DNA from: Saprospiraceae bacterium
GTDB lineage: Bacteria > Bacteroidota > Bacteroidia > Chitinophagales > Saprospiraceae
Direction of reading: 5' to 3'
DNA length: 64,000 nt
Assembly (NCBI GenBank): GCA_013214355.1
Contig: JABSSL010000085.1
Location: 1 to 64,000 of the forward strand
Both the position numbers and the translations under genes were made by a program. Below the pieces are notes generated by a model. It was not told the DNA's origin, did no database searches, and saw only the letters and a list, made by a program, of their open reading frames with translations. Shown here one piece after another: positions 19,159-29,700 of this stretch. Numbering within the stretch: the first letter of the stretch is position 1; the number at the start of each line of letters is the position of its first letter.

Positions 19159-20556
19159 CTATTCCCAAAGGTCATCGCCATATTCCCAGCCGGCACGTAC
19201 CGGCTCTTTAACGTATTGATTGAGCTCTGGGCGGTTGGTTATTTTCATATTCTTGGCATCCCATTCAATTTTACCGCCAAAACGAGCCGCCAAAACGCCA
19301 ACCAAGGTAGTTTCCGTAAAGGGGGAGGCAAAGTCGAAGTTAGCACCGGGTTCTGGCCCTTCTCCTTTGATGGCTCTAATCCATTCTTGGAAAGGACCTC
19401 CTTGGATACGAGGATATTTCTCGGGCACCCCGCCCTTGGCCATGAATGCTTCCATCACGCCCTCTCCTATCAAGCGGGGCTTATCCGAACGAGGGTTGGT
19501 GGTAGCAGAATTCTTATCGCCGATAAACATACTGCTGGCTCCCTGTAAGCTCCCTTCCGGCCATGCCTCGGGTTTCTTAGGCATGAAAGAGGGATCCCCA
19601 TTGTACCAATAGAGCGTACATGGTGCTTTGTCTCCGCGACCTGCGAATTCCAGTTTTACTACATTGCTGTCAGGTACTACCCATTCGTTACCGCCGTCTT
19701 TGCGTATTAATTCTGCTGAAATAGGGTCATACAAATCAAATGCCCAGACCGGCGCATCGCCAATATGTGGAAACCAGTCTCCAAACATTCCGTTGCCAAA
19801 AGCATGATAGCCGCGCCAACTTAGGGGGTGATATGTGGCATTAAAGGGGGTTTCTGGGACGGGACCTAGCCACAAGTCGTAGTTGAATTTTCTGGGTATG
19901 GGGTCTTTCTCTGGAGGAAAGCTATTGGGTTTTTTCCAATAAAACACCTTGTCTGCTTTGGATAGCCATTTTCCCGCTGGCCCCTGGCGCCAGCAATGTA
20001 TCTCCCTCACTTGACCTAGAACATCGGCTTCCACCCATTCTTTGAATTGTTTGATACCATCATAGGTATGACCTTGTACGGCCATGTTGGTGATCACGCC
20101 ATACTTTTCTTTGGCCAGTTTCAAGGTTCTGGCCTGCCAAATATTGTGTACCAATGGTTTCTGGGTACACACATGCATGCCCCGCTGCATGGCATCCATG
20201 GTAGCTACAAAATGGGTGTGATCAGGGGTGTTTATACATACGGCATCAATCTTCTTCTCCATTTTATCTAGCATGACTCGGAAGTCCGTAAATCGCTTGG
20301 CTTTATGGATTTTGGGATGATTCTCCAATTTCCGGGGAAACATCCTCGAGTCTACATCTGCTAAAGCCACGATTTTTTCTCCTGCACAACCATTGTAAGC
20401 CATTCTAGCGATATTCCCGGCGCCAATCATCGCAATATTCACCTGACTATTAAGGTTGAGTCCAGATACAATGTTGAAGGAGGGTATGGTCACCATACCT
20501 GCAGTAAGCGTAGCTGTATTCTTTAAAAAGTCTCTCCTATTGGTATTCTTTTTCAT
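19159..20556 (-). CDS. Gfo/Idh/MocA-family oxidoreductase with Tat-type signal
   Basis: This is a 465-residue NAD(P)-dependent oxidoreductase. The leader NRRDFLKN (6-13) followed by a hydrophobic stretch predicts Tat export, as usual for this subfamily in Bacteroidota and Planctomycetota. The Rossmann segment is VNIAMIGAGNIARMAYNG. The next conserved blocks are DAVCINTPDHTHF and HVCTQKPLVHN, where the family commonly has EKP. The C-terminal half contains WLGPVPETPFN, WRGYHAFGNGMFGDWFPH and AFDLYDPISAE. The family oxidises or reduces sugar rings, and some members are NAD-dependent glycosidases. It follows the sulfatase gene by 59 bp in the same direction, so co-transcription and action on the same glycan are likely. 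The exact substrate is not readable. Confidence 0.87.
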   Translation of the reverse strand: MKKNTNRRDFLKNTATLTAGMVTIPSFNIVSGLNLNSQVNIAMIGAGNIARMAYNGCAGEKIVALADVDSRMFPRKLENHPKIHKAKRFTDFRVMLDKMEKKIDAVCINTPDHTHFVATMDAMQRGMHVCTQKPLVHNIWQARTLKLAKEKYGVITNMAVQGHTYDGIKQFKEWVEADVLGQVREIHCWRQGPAGKWLSKADKVFYWKKPNSFPPEKDPIPRKFNYDLWLGPVPETPFNATYHPLSWRGYHAFGNGMFGDWFPHIGDAPVWAFDLYDPISAELIRKDGGNEWVVPDSNVVKLEFAGRGDKAPCTLYWYNGDPSFMPKKPEAWPEGSLQGASSMFIGDKNSATTNPRSDKPRLIGEGVMEAFMAKGGVPEKYPRIQGGPFQEWIRAIKGEGPEPGANFDFASPFTETTLVGVLAARFGGKIEWDAKNMKITNRPELNQYVKEPVRAGWEYGDDLWE

Positions 20557-20615
20557 TAGTAGATTTTTTTACCGTAAAATCGATTTCCTGCTGACTGGCC
20601 AAACGGTATGGAGTT

Positions 20616-22295
20616 CTAATCTTCCTTCAATTGCAGAGGCTCCACTTGGCCAATTCCATCAATGGGAGCATCGTGTGCTGCCTCATGCAGATTAAATCGA
20701 GGTAGAATGGCTCTTAGCTTTTGATTTTCTTTTTGATGCGCTGCTGAAACCCTACTCCAATTCTTAATAATAGGAAAACTAATGAGATCTTCCGGATATT
20801 CCAATACATCATACGTTTTCCCTTGGCCATCGATCAAGACGTGTTTCCCTCTAATGAGCTGCATCTGTTTATGATAGGCGTAGATCCAGTCGCGATGATT
20901 TTTTTGGTCGGTAGTAAGGAAAGGTAATAGGCTTTTGCCATTCACCTCGTAGCTTTCCGGGATTTCGACCCCCGCGATATCCGCTATGGTAGGCAGCATG
21001 TCAGCGATATTCACCAAGACATCCTGTTCTCCTTGTTTGGTCATTTGGAGGCAAGGGGCGTAGATAATCAGAGGGACATGCGTTCCCCGTTGAGAAACTG
21101 GACTAGATTTACCATATTTACTTGTTCCATTGTCCGCCGTGAAAATTAGAATAGTATTGTCTTCTATACCCAATTCCTTCAACTTTTCTAGGTATTGCCA
21201 AACTTGGTAATCCAGGTAATTTACGTGTGTATGGATACCCGACTCCGTCACCGTACCATGCGTATCGTATTCTCCAGCATCTCCTGTTATATGGGGCTCC
21301 GTTCTTGTATATCTTCCATCCTCCCATTTGATCTTTGGGGTGCCGGGCCATTTATTGCGCTTTTCTCGATCAGTCTCACTGCTAAAGAAATCCCATCCAT
21401 CATGTCCTAAATGTGAGGTGTGATAAATGAAGAATGGTTGCTCTTCCTCGTTCTTTCTTTCCATGAAATCAAAGATGAATTCCAGCTCGACATCGGGGCC
21501 ATACGTGTTCAAACCGTAATCAGCCTTGGATTCGGGGGTATTAGGCCACCATTCAAAGGCTGCCTGTGCGTCTGGATGATTCATCAATTCTACATGCGGC
21601 TTCCAATACCAACCGAATTGTTGGTAATAATTAACTTCCACCCCCGTATCCTCATTGATAAGTACCTTTTTTCCGCCGCGTTTTTTATTGATGATTTTGA
21701 AATCAGAATAAGGGTAGTCTTGTCCAGATACTCCTGGTGTAAATACTCCTTCATCAAAACCAAAATATTGTACACCCGACATCTGGGTTTTTCCGGCCCA
21801 ATAGGTGGCGTAATTTCCGGCTTTAGCGATATGTCCTATCGTATATGGTGAGCTTTCGTAGAGGGGCCAAGTGATCTTTTTGCTTTTCTCCGTCATTACT
21901 TTTCCTCTGTCCTTATTGTGCCACCATTTGTGCAAGTGTGCATAGCGCCCGGTCATCATCATGGCTCGACTGGGAGAACAGACGGTAGCTGCCCAGGTTG
22001 TTTTTATCCAGAGTCCCTCTTGGGCCAATCTATCTAGCACAGGGGTTTTGGCCCGATATTTTGGATCGGATGAATCCCCTCCCTGTGGCGGTGAACTCCA
22101 TTGAGAAGAGCCGTAGATGGGTAACTCGCGTGCGCTAATGTCATCGGCGAAAATTAGTATAATATTGGGTTTTGCAGTCTTTGATTCAGCTGAATTACCT
22201 GTGTTTTGCTGGGACCGTTGCAAGCTAGTAGAAGTACAAAGCAGGGCTACTGCAAGAATAGCTAGGATCCCAACTTGTGTTGATGTGGTTCTCAT
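20616..22295 (-). CDS. Formylglycine-dependent sulfatase (family S1)
   Basis: The 559-residue secreted sulfatase has a hydrophobic N-terminal signal, with Cys20 (VALLC) a possible lipidation site. KPNIILIFADDISARELPIYG gives the metal-binding Asp pair at 51-52, and the active-site loop CSPSRAMMMTGRY at 106-118 matches the canonical C-x-P-x-R, so Cys106 should be converted to formylglycine. Later motifs are PFFIYHTSHLGHDGW, ILIFTADNGTSKYGK (metal-binding Asp-Asn) and RGTHVPLIIYAP. It removes sulfate esters from a glycan, outside the cytoplasm. No sulfatase-maturating enzyme is encoded in the window, so maturation depends on a gene elsewhere. It leads a two-gene unit with the downstream Gfo/Idh oxidoreductase. 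The sulfated position and sugar cannot be assigned from sequence alone. Confidence 0.92.
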   Translation of the reverse strand: MRTTSTQVGILAILAVALLCTSTSLQRSQQNTGNSAESKTAKPNIILIFADDISARELPIYGSSQWSSPPQGGDSSDPKYRAKTPVLDRLAQEGLWIKTTWAATVCSPSRAMMMTGRYAHLHKWWHNKDRGKVMTEKSKKITWPLYESSPYTIGHIAKAGNYATYWAGKTQMSGVQYFGFDEGVFTPGVSGQDYPYSDFKIINKKRGGKKVLINEDTGVEVNYYQQFGWYWKPHVELMNHPDAQAAFEWWPNTPESKADYGLNTYGPDVELEFIFDFMERKNEEEQPFFIYHTSHLGHDGWDFFSSETDREKRNKWPGTPKIKWEDGRYTRTEPHITGDAGEYDTHGTVTESGIHTHVNYLDYQVWQYLEKLKELGIEDNTILIFTADNGTSKYGKSSPVSQRGTHVPLIIYAPCLQMTKQGEQDVLVNIADMLPTIADIAGVEIPESYEVNGKSLLPFLTTDQKNHRDWIYAYHKQMQLIRGKHVLIDGQGKTYDVLEYPEDLISFPIIKNWSRVSAAHQKENQKLRAILPRFNLHEAAHDAPIDGIGQVEPLQLKED

Positions 22296-22446
22296 TTTGT
22301 CTTTCCATTTATGACGTTGAAGCCCTCCGCTTGAGGTATAGCCGATAGGATTCTAATGTCCCATAAAGTTGCGATAGAGATGCCAACTAAAAGGACACAA
22401 ACATCCACAAAAAGAGAACAGATAGTTGGGGGGCATTTTATAGTCA

Positions 22447-22487
22447 GGGGAGCCTAGGTCTTAACGCCACGCTAAGACCTGGGCCCC
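22447..22487 (-). terminator. Hairpin downstream of the beta-helix gene
   Basis: An inner 8-bp stem (aggtctta 22456-22463, taagacct 22473-22480) and an outer gggg/cccc clamp (22447-22450, 22484-22487) lie about 20 nt after the stop codon at 22506. It is stable by eye, but no U-run follows. Confidence 0.45.
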
Positions 22488-22505
22488 TCTGCTGCTCACG
22501 CTGGT

Positions 22506-25178
22506 CTAAAATCGAATGATCTTCGCCTGGTACTGTTTATCCGCAGTTTGTACGCGCAGTAGGTAAACACCTGCTGGGACGTGTGACATTTGAATATGAA
22601 GATTTTCCAGTAAAATATCGCTCCCGCTCTGAACAGGTTGTCCATTTACCGAGTGCATCCACCAGGAAATATGCTCCCCTACATGCTCTTGTAATTCCAC
22701 CGTCAAGTGCCCGAAAGTAATGGGGTTGGGAAACACCTTGACCGTTTCTAGTGGAATGTCTTGCGTACTGGTCACATTTTCACAATTCTCGCCAGGGAGG
22801 CCATAACAGCCCAAGCCCGTGGGACCAAAAGGCGCATACCAATCGATTCCTGGAACCCATATCTCCGCGCCATTTTCATACGCTCCAGCATCTGGATTCG
22901 CACCCAGATAGCCGTCGGTAATCCCATCAATGATTCGGCCATAGTCAATGGCTTGCGCTCCGACTTTTAAGGTGAAATCACTATTGGCTAAATCGTTGAA
23001 AGGGTCGGTGCCATTGGTGATGATCAGATTATTCTGTTTATCGGACTGTGGTTCTAGAGAGTTTTTGTTGGTTAGATTATTCCAGACACGCACATTGGAG
23101 AAGGCCGTGCCCGCAAGATGCCAGGCGCCCATCGCAGCGGATCCGTTCCAGAGGGTGTTATTAAAAACATCAATGTTGGTTCCGTTCCAATTGATCTGAA
23201 TATTGGACCATTCCGTATTCCAAATCACGTTGTGATGTACCGATACATTACCGGCGTCATTATCTAGATAGACGCCAGTGGCCTTCTTTAAATCGCCACG
23301 ACTTGCAATATCGTGAAACCAATTGTGGTGGATTTCCATATCCAGCCCGGGCCCCAGGGTGTACAGTAAACCGCAATCGTCAGCAATCAAATTACTCTGA
23401 GTGAGATCATTGAACGCCACTTCACTATTCTTGTTGAGGATTTGGATAGCATCTCGGCCTGCTCTGGAAATGGTATTGTATTTAATGACTGAGGCAGACC
23501 CACCTCGCGCCATAATCACTCCATCATAGTCACCGATAAAATTGAAGTCATGCAAGTTGGAGTTTAAGATATGGGTGCCATGGCCACTATCCCAGATCCC
23601 CGTCGCTGCTCCGAAGGCAACTTCACATCGTTCAATTCGATTCGAATTCCCTCCTTTGATGTGAACGCTCTGACTTTGGGCATTGAAACCACTTACCACG
23701 CCACGAGTGTAACTACCATAGAAGACTGATACCCCTTCCAAAACATTGTGCGATCCATTGATTTCTACGCCACCACCAAAGAGGGCGAGGTTTTTGATCT
23801 GAATGAAGTTTCTTCCATTTAGGTCTATGGTCAAATTCCTTCTCCGCATGCTTACCTCTCCATCCACGGGAGCCACTCCACCCGGTAGTTGGAGAAACAG
23901 CGTCTTGTTGCTAGGATCGAAATACCATTCGTTTTGGTAATCCAGTGCTTCCCGAATTCCTTCTAAGAAGTAATCTCCTCGATCGGCAGGTGGGTGGAAG
24001 GTCCTGATCCAATCGGGATTTTTGTTGAGATCAAAGTTCACTCTACCCGCAGAGCTGCTTGTAATAAAGGCTTTCCAGGTTGTCCAACCAGAGCCTGGCC
24101 GGTCTCCATAGAAGAGAATGGATCCTCCGTTGCCCCAATCCCAGTTTGGAATTTGACTATGGGTCAGAAAGGCCCCGAATGCCACATCTCCGCCACTACC
24201 ACTGGTGTTTCGGAGTGAGTTTAGAGTGAAAGGATCTCCATCTTCATTATTGGGCCAACGGGCTAGGTCACAGGCGACATCTCTATTCATGACAAAGTTC
24301 TTTTGTCCCAGGTCCCAATCGACGGTAGTTTTGTAAACCGCACCCTCATCCTGCGTCCAGTCACTCAGCGCTTGCATCGCTGTAATGATCACTTTTTCAT
24401 TAGTAGCTGCTTGAAAAACAATCGGAAAATCGGCTTGTCCAGAGGTGGCTGGTCGTAAGGTTTCTTCATAGGTGCCAGCGTGAATAATACAGCTATCGCC
24501 AGGGCGTACCAAGGCGGCAGCTTTGCCTAGGGTGAGGAAAGGTTCCTCTGCTGTTCCTGGGTTCTCGTCACTCCCGGCTTTACTCACGTGATAGGTGCGA
24601 GTCTCCGTCGGTGGTTCCTCCTCATCTGGAGTCAAGCTGACATTGTCCAAGTAAAAGGTATTGGCATTGCGGGCAAAACCAAACATGAACCCTTGGCTGT
24701 TATAGTCGGGAGCGCCAGCGACGGTGCTGGGGGTGAATTGAAAGCTAAAGGAATGCCATTGGCCGTCCCCTTCAAAGGTGATCGTGTTTTCTTGCCAGGC
24801 CACTCCCCAGTCTGTGGAACCTATATTCGGGTGAGAATACAGCTGTAAATTGATGGATTCGCTCTGTCCGGAGTGGCTCAGCACTTGAAAAGATGCTGTA
24901 TAGACTTTGGTGGGATCGAGAATAATCGATTGCTGTCTGATAAAAACTTTACCGGCTTCTGTATCGGTAGATTGGACTTCGATTTTCATCGATTGTGTTC
25001 CTTCTTGTGCCTGTTCCGTAGTAGCGGAAAAGTTGGCAGTGGGGCCGCCCCAGGTGCCGAATATCCAGGCCGTACTACCCTGTTCAAAACCAGCATTACT
25101 GATCAGGTTTTGGCTGAAAAGTAATGCTCCTAATCCCATAAAAAAGGTTGATAGTATGATTCGTTTGGCACTTTGCAT
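22506..25178 (-). CDS. T9SS-exported right-handed beta-helix protein with N-terminal CBM-like domain
   Basis: The 890-residue protein has a signal peptide (about 1-23, ending LLFSQ). An N-terminal sandwich (NLISNAGFEQGSTAWIFG to FYLDNVSLTPDE, about 24-185) resembles CBM4/9-type modules. A long parallel beta-helix follows, starting at TYHVSKAGSDENPGTAEEPF (DUF1565-type entry) and running through many short turns such as NVLEGVSVFYG, NRIERCEVAFG and VSVHHNVIWN. The end is a T9SS type A sorting domain (VKVFPNPITFGHLTVEL, PAGVYLLRV, KIIRF). This architecture fits a surface-attached or secreted polysaccharide lyase or glycosidase of a beta-helix family, but no catalytic signature is certain. It has its own promoter region (127 bp), is followed by a hairpin, and sits between the sulfatase pair and the DUF1501/DUF1549 pair. 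Confidence 0.85.
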   Translation of the reverse strand: MQSAKRIILSTFFMGLGALLFSQNLISNAGFEQGSTAWIFGTWGGPTANFSATTEQAQEGTQSMKIEVQSTDTEAGKVFIRQQSIILDPTKVYTASFQVLSHSGQSESINLQLYSHPNIGSTDWGVAWQENTITFEGDGQWHSFSFQFTPSTVAGAPDYNSQGFMFGFARNANTFYLDNVSLTPDEEEPPTETRTYHVSKAGSDENPGTAEEPFLTLGKAAALVRPGDSCIIHAGTYEETLRPATSGQADFPIVFQAATNEKVIITAMQALSDWTQDEGAVYKTTVDWDLGQKNFVMNRDVACDLARWPNNEDGDPFTLNSLRNTSGSGGDVAFGAFLTHSQIPNWDWGNGGSILFYGDRPGSGWTTWKAFITSSSAGRVNFDLNKNPDWIRTFHPPADRGDYFLEGIREALDYQNEWYFDPSNKTLFLQLPGGVAPVDGEVSMRRRNLTIDLNGRNFIQIKNLALFGGGVEINGSHNVLEGVSVFYGSYTRGVVSGFNAQSQSVHIKGGNSNRIERCEVAFGAATGIWDSGHGTHILNSNLHDFNFIGDYDGVIMARGGSASVIKYNTISRAGRDAIQILNKNSEVAFNDLTQSNLIADDCGLLYTLGPGLDMEIHHNWFHDIASRGDLKKATGVYLDNDAGNVSVHHNVIWNTEWSNIQINWNGTNIDVFNNTLWNGSAAMGAWHLAGTAFSNVRVWNNLTNKNSLEPQSDKQNNLIITNGTDPFNDLANSDFTLKVGAQAIDYGRIIDGITDGYLGANPDAGAYENGAEIWVPGIDWYAPFGPTGLGCYGLPGENCENVTSTQDIPLETVKVFPNPITFGHLTVELQEHVGEHISWWMHSVNGQPVQSGSDILLENLHIQMSHVPAGVYLLRVQTADKQYQAKIIRF

Positions 25179-25305
25179 AGCTTGCTTTTTTTACCAATAT
25201 ATTGGAAAGGTAGGGATGCATCTGGCCAAGTTTGTGCAGCAAGCCCATTTATCAACATTTGTCATTCAAAAAAAACCAAACCTTATGTGTTCATCCAGCC
25301 TCTAG

Positions 25306-26754
25306 TTATGCTAGGATATCTTTCACCACATGCCCTTCCACATCCGTTAAGCGATATCGACGTCCTTGGTGCTTGAACGTCAGTCGTTCATGATCTATGC
25401 CCATCAGGTGCATTAAGGTGGCTTGGAAGTCATGAACGTGTACTGGATCTTTGATGATATTATAGCCGAAATCATCCGTCTCACCGTAAGTGAAGCCTGG
25501 TTTTATCCCCCCACCAGCCATCCACATGGTGAAGCAGCGTGGATGATGATCTCGACCGTAATTAGTCGGTGTTAGCTTTCCTTGAGAATAGTTGGTTCTA
25601 CCAAATTCTCCTCCCCAAACGACCAAGGTATCTTCTAATAAACCTCTCTGCTTGAGATCTTTTACTAATGCTGCAGAGGCTTGGTCGGTCTTTTGGCATT
25701 GACTCTTGATCCCATTGGGGAGATTCAGGTGCTGATCCCAACCCTGATGGTACAACTGCACAAATTTGACATCCTTCTCTAGCAAACGTCTCGCTAACAG
25801 GCAATTGGCAGCATAGGTGCCCGGATTGCGAGCATCTGGGCCGTACAGATCAAAGACCCAGTCGGGTTCGTCCGATAGGTCGGTTACGTCAGGTACTGAA
25901 GTTTGCATCCGGAAGGCCATCTCGTACTGGGCGATGCGATTAGTTAACTCTGGATCGCCGTAGTCTTCATTTTGGACTTCGTTTAATTGCTGCAAGTAAT
26001 CCAGCATTTTGGCACGATCTTGCCGATGGAACCCATTGGGGTCATTGAGGAATAACACAGGATCTTTTCCTGAACGAAATTGTACCCCTTGGTGGCGAGA
26101 AGGGAGGAAGGCATTTCCCCAGAGGCGCGCATAGAGGGGCTGTCCCCCTGCATTTTTAGATACCAACACGATAAAGGCCGGCAAATTCTCGTTGTCACTC
26201 CCCAGCCCGTAACTTAACCAGGATCCGATACTGGGCCGCCCTGCTTGTTGCGATCCCGTTTGGAAAAAGGTAATGGCAGGATCATGATTGATGGCCTGTG
26301 TGTGCATCGATTTGACAAAACACAACTCATCCACGATTTCACTGGTGTAAGGGAGTAGATCACTGACCCAGGCTTGGCATTTTCCATATTGCGAAAAGCC
26401 AAACTTGGACCCAGCTAAAGGCAGAGCGGACTGACCTGCGCTCATTCCTGTTAACCTTTGCCCTTGCCGAACAGAGTCAGGCAAATCTTCTCCGTTCATC
26501 TTCTCTAGCAATGGCTTGTAGTCAAAGGTCTCCAATTGAGAGGGACCTCCACTTTGGAAGAGATAGACGACGCGTTTAGCCTTGGGGGCGAAATGAGTAT
26601 TCCCGACTAGCTTGGGGACTGGCGGAGTAAGCCTACTGGAGCCACCTACTGGGTTTAGCATAGCGCTCAAGGCGAGGGCGCCCAAGCCCATCCCTGATTT
26701 TCTGAGAAATTCTCTACGATTGAAATGATCGGATACGGTATTGAGCTGGTTCAT
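25306..26754 (-). CDS. DUF1501-family protein with Tat-type leader
   Basis: This 482-residue member of DUF1501, a domain related to the alkaline-phosphatase/sulfatase fold, is common in Planctomycetota and some Bacteroidota. The leader [18 protein letters not shown] (12-29) is Tat-like. Conserved segments are [81 protein letters not shown] and [20 protein letters not shown]. It begins 3 bp after the stop of the cytochrome-type gene 26758-29979, the classic partner arrangement, so the two are surely co-transcribed. The function of the pair is not established; proposed roles are extracytoplasmic. Nothing suggests truncation. Confidence 0.9.
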   Translation of the reverse strand: MNQLNTVSDHFNRREFLRKSGMGLGALALSAMLNPVGGSSRLTPPVPKLVGNTHFAPKAKRVVYLFQSGGPSQLETFDYKPLLEKMNGEDLPDSVRQGQRLTGMSAGQSALPLAGSKFGFSQYGKCQAWVSDLLPYTSEIVDELCFVKSMHTQAINHDPAITFFQTGSQQAGRPSIGSWLSYGLGSDNENLPAFIVLVSKNAGGQPLYARLWGNAFLPSRHQGVQFRSGKDPVLFLNDPNGFHRQDRAKMLDYLQQLNEVQNEDYGDPELTNRIAQYEMAFRMQTSVPDVTDLSDEPDWVFDLYGPDARNPGTYAANCLLARRLLEKDVKFVQLYHQGWDQHLNLPNGIKSQCQKTDQASAALVKDLKQRGLLEDTLVVWGGEFGRTNYSQGKLTPTNYGRDHHPRCFTMWMAGGGIKPGFTYGETDDFGYNIIKDPVHVHDFQATLMHLMGIDHERLTFKHQGRRYRLTDVEGHVVKDILA

Positions 26755-26757
26755 AAT

Positions 26758-29700
26758 TTATCTTTTGTTGGTGGCGGCAGAAGAATTCATAATCATGCTG
26801 CTGACGATGGCGTAAGCAGCCAAGTCATGCCGGTCGAAATCAGGTTGTCCCTTATACTCTCCTATTGCAAGCCAGCCATCCACCTTTTCAGGATGTTGAG
26901 CTAGGTCTTGTTTTTGATCTTCATAATAAGACAAGAGAATAGCTAGGGCTTTGGACTTGGGTTTCTGAGCTGTTAAGGAGCGGTATAGGTAGCTTAGTCT
27001 TTCCTTAGTGTCTCGTCGGTAAATCATCGCCTTAGCAGCTAAAGCTCTGCCCGCTTCTATGAATTGAGGGTCATTTAATAAGGCCAAGGATTGCAAAGGC
27101 GTGGTAGTTTTTTGTCTTTTCACCACACAGTAACTTCGGCTGGGGGCGTCAAAGGTGTTCATGGTGGGAGGTGGAACTGTTCGTTTCCAGAAAGTATAAA
27201 GACTCCGCCGATATAATTTCTCCCCTTGATCGGGTACATAGGTGGTCCCATTGAAGCGCCAGAGTCCCGTGGGTTGATATGGCTTGACACTTTCTCCTCC
27301 AATCTTTGGTACCATTAAGCCACTGGCGAAAAGTGCATTATCTCTAAGCTCTTCGGCAGAAAGCCGATCCGAAGGACCTCTGGTCAGCAGGGCATTGTCG
27401 TAATCATTCTCCAGCAGTTTAGGAGAAGTCTTAGAGGATTGTCGATAGGTGGCAGACATGACGATCAGCTTTTGCATGGCCTTGATATTCCAACCCGATT
27501 CCATGAATTCCACTGCTAACCAGTCGAGTAAGGCCGGGTGCGTGGGGAGGTCTCCTTGGTTGCCGAAGTCTGCAGCCGATTTTATGATGCCCCTCCCGAA
27601 GTAAGATTGCCAATAGCGGTTGACAATGACACGCGCAGTTAAAGGATTATTCGGGGAGAAGAGCCATTGAGCAAGCCCAAGTCGGTTGCGGGGAAGCGCA
27701 TCAGAGAAAGGCAAGATATGTGTAGGCGTTCCCTCAAAGACTTCCTCCCCCGGCGCATCGTAAGCCCCCCGCTCTAAAAGGTGAGTTTTTCGTCTGGTCT
27801 TGAGTTCGTCGATCACCATAATTTCGGGGATAGAGTCCAGCATCTCGTTCAGGCTAAGCCGGAGCGCTAATAATTCCTGTTGCTTTTGTTGGTAAGTCAC
27901 CGACTGATGCACGATTTCTAGCTGCCTTTCTTGCGTAGCATCGAGGGAGGCTTTTTTATCTGTAAGGAGATGGATTTCTGATGGGAGCAGCGCCCTGCTA
28001 TATACCCTGATCTCATCCACCTGCGCTCCCTTGATGCCCGTACCTCTCCATCTCGCCCCAATTCGCAATCCTGGTTCCTTATCCAGGGCAGGAAATAAGA
28101 TATCCTTATACAGATTGTCTTTTTCTACTAGCATCGAAACCTTTTCTCCATCCATATACAACTGTAGACCTTGAGCGGTGCTGGATCCATCGTAAGTAAG
28201 GGTGAGTTGCACCCACCGGTCTTTGGGAATCTCCTTTTCAGAGAGCTTGATGATGTTATTATAGGGCCATGTATGTGCCATTAAAGCTTCCAATTTGTTG
28301 TCGCGAATAGCTAGGTGGTAGCCTCGGAAGCTGTATAAGATGGCTCCTTGACCTTTGTGGAAGATCACGCCATTTTCCAATTCTTCGGGGATCTTTACCC
28401 AAATACCAATGGAAAAAGACTGGGCGCGGCTAAAGATGCCTATTTGTCCCAAATCCAAGGGGTCGTCACCGTTCAAGATCACGCCTTGTGCAAACTTGGC
28501 TGGGGTAAGCTGTGGCTCGAGAACGGTTTGTTTCCAACTTTGAGCTTCAGTGATGCTGGCTTTTTGACTAGGGTTAACCCGATTGATGAATTGATGCTTT
28601 AGCGTACGATCAAAGTCAAAATGAGCTTGTAGCCCTTTTTCTAAGTACCGCTGGTATTTGACTGGGGGCTGATAGCTAGTAAGAACCGCACTAGGTTGCT
28701 TGGAGAGGGCATCCACTTCCTGCTCTTTCTGGTGTATAGCCTTTTGCAGGTATTCGATAATACTATCTTGTCGTTCATCTGTGAGGAGCATGGTGGGTAC
28801 AGGCATGGCATCATCCCAAGATATCTGGCCAGCTTCATCTACTTGATTGAAGAAGCTAAACAACTGGAAGTATTCCTTTTGTGAGACCGGATCAAACTTG
28901 TGATCATGGCAGCGAGCACATTCCATCGTGTGGGCTAACATGGCCTTGCCAAAGGTATTTGTGCGATCAGCAACATATTCTATTCTGAATTCCTCATTGA
29001 CAATACCGCCTTCCATATTTTGGGCGTGATTGCGGTTGAAGGCGGTGGCTAGCTTTTGCTCTTTTGTAGCATTTGGTAAGAGATCTCCCGCTAACTGCCA
29101 GGTAATAAACTCATCATAGCCTTGATTTTCATTAAAGGCCTTAATGACCCAATCTCGCCACGGCCACATGGGGCGATAGCGATCTACTGAATAGCCGTGC
29201 GTATCGGCATATCGAGCTACATCCATCCAGTTAGTGGCCATCTTTTCTCCGTAGTGCGGTGAGGCAAGTAGTCGATCTACCGCCTTTTCATAAGCTTCTG
29301 GTGAGTTGTCAGCCAGGAAGGCGTCCAATTCCTCTACACTCGGCGGTAGGCCTGTGAGATCAAAACTAAGGCGGCGGAGTAAAGTTTCTTTATCCGCTTC
29401 TGCTTGTAAAGCAAAGCCATCCTGCTTCAGGCGTTGGACGATAAAGGAATCAATCGCGTTTACGAGCGGAGTTTGGCTATTCACGGTAGGAGGGACTACC
29501 TTTTGTGGCACTAGGTAAGCCCAATGCTTTTTGTAGTTTGCACCTTGCTCGATCCATTTAATGAGTAGTGCTTTTTCATAGTCGGTCAAGGGTAAATTGG
29601 ATGCCGGGGGAGGCATTTGAATTTCTGCCTGATCCGACAGGATTCGATGTACCACTTCGCTATGACCTGGTTTCCCCGGAACGATGGCTCTTTTGCCGGA

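Noticed and set aside
19220-19612. 130-residue plus-strand open frame, with others at 21420-21851 and 24907-25305
   Set aside because: They are antisense to well-supported genes (oxidoreductase, sulfatase, beta-helix) or cover their promoter; no start signals or recognisable domains.
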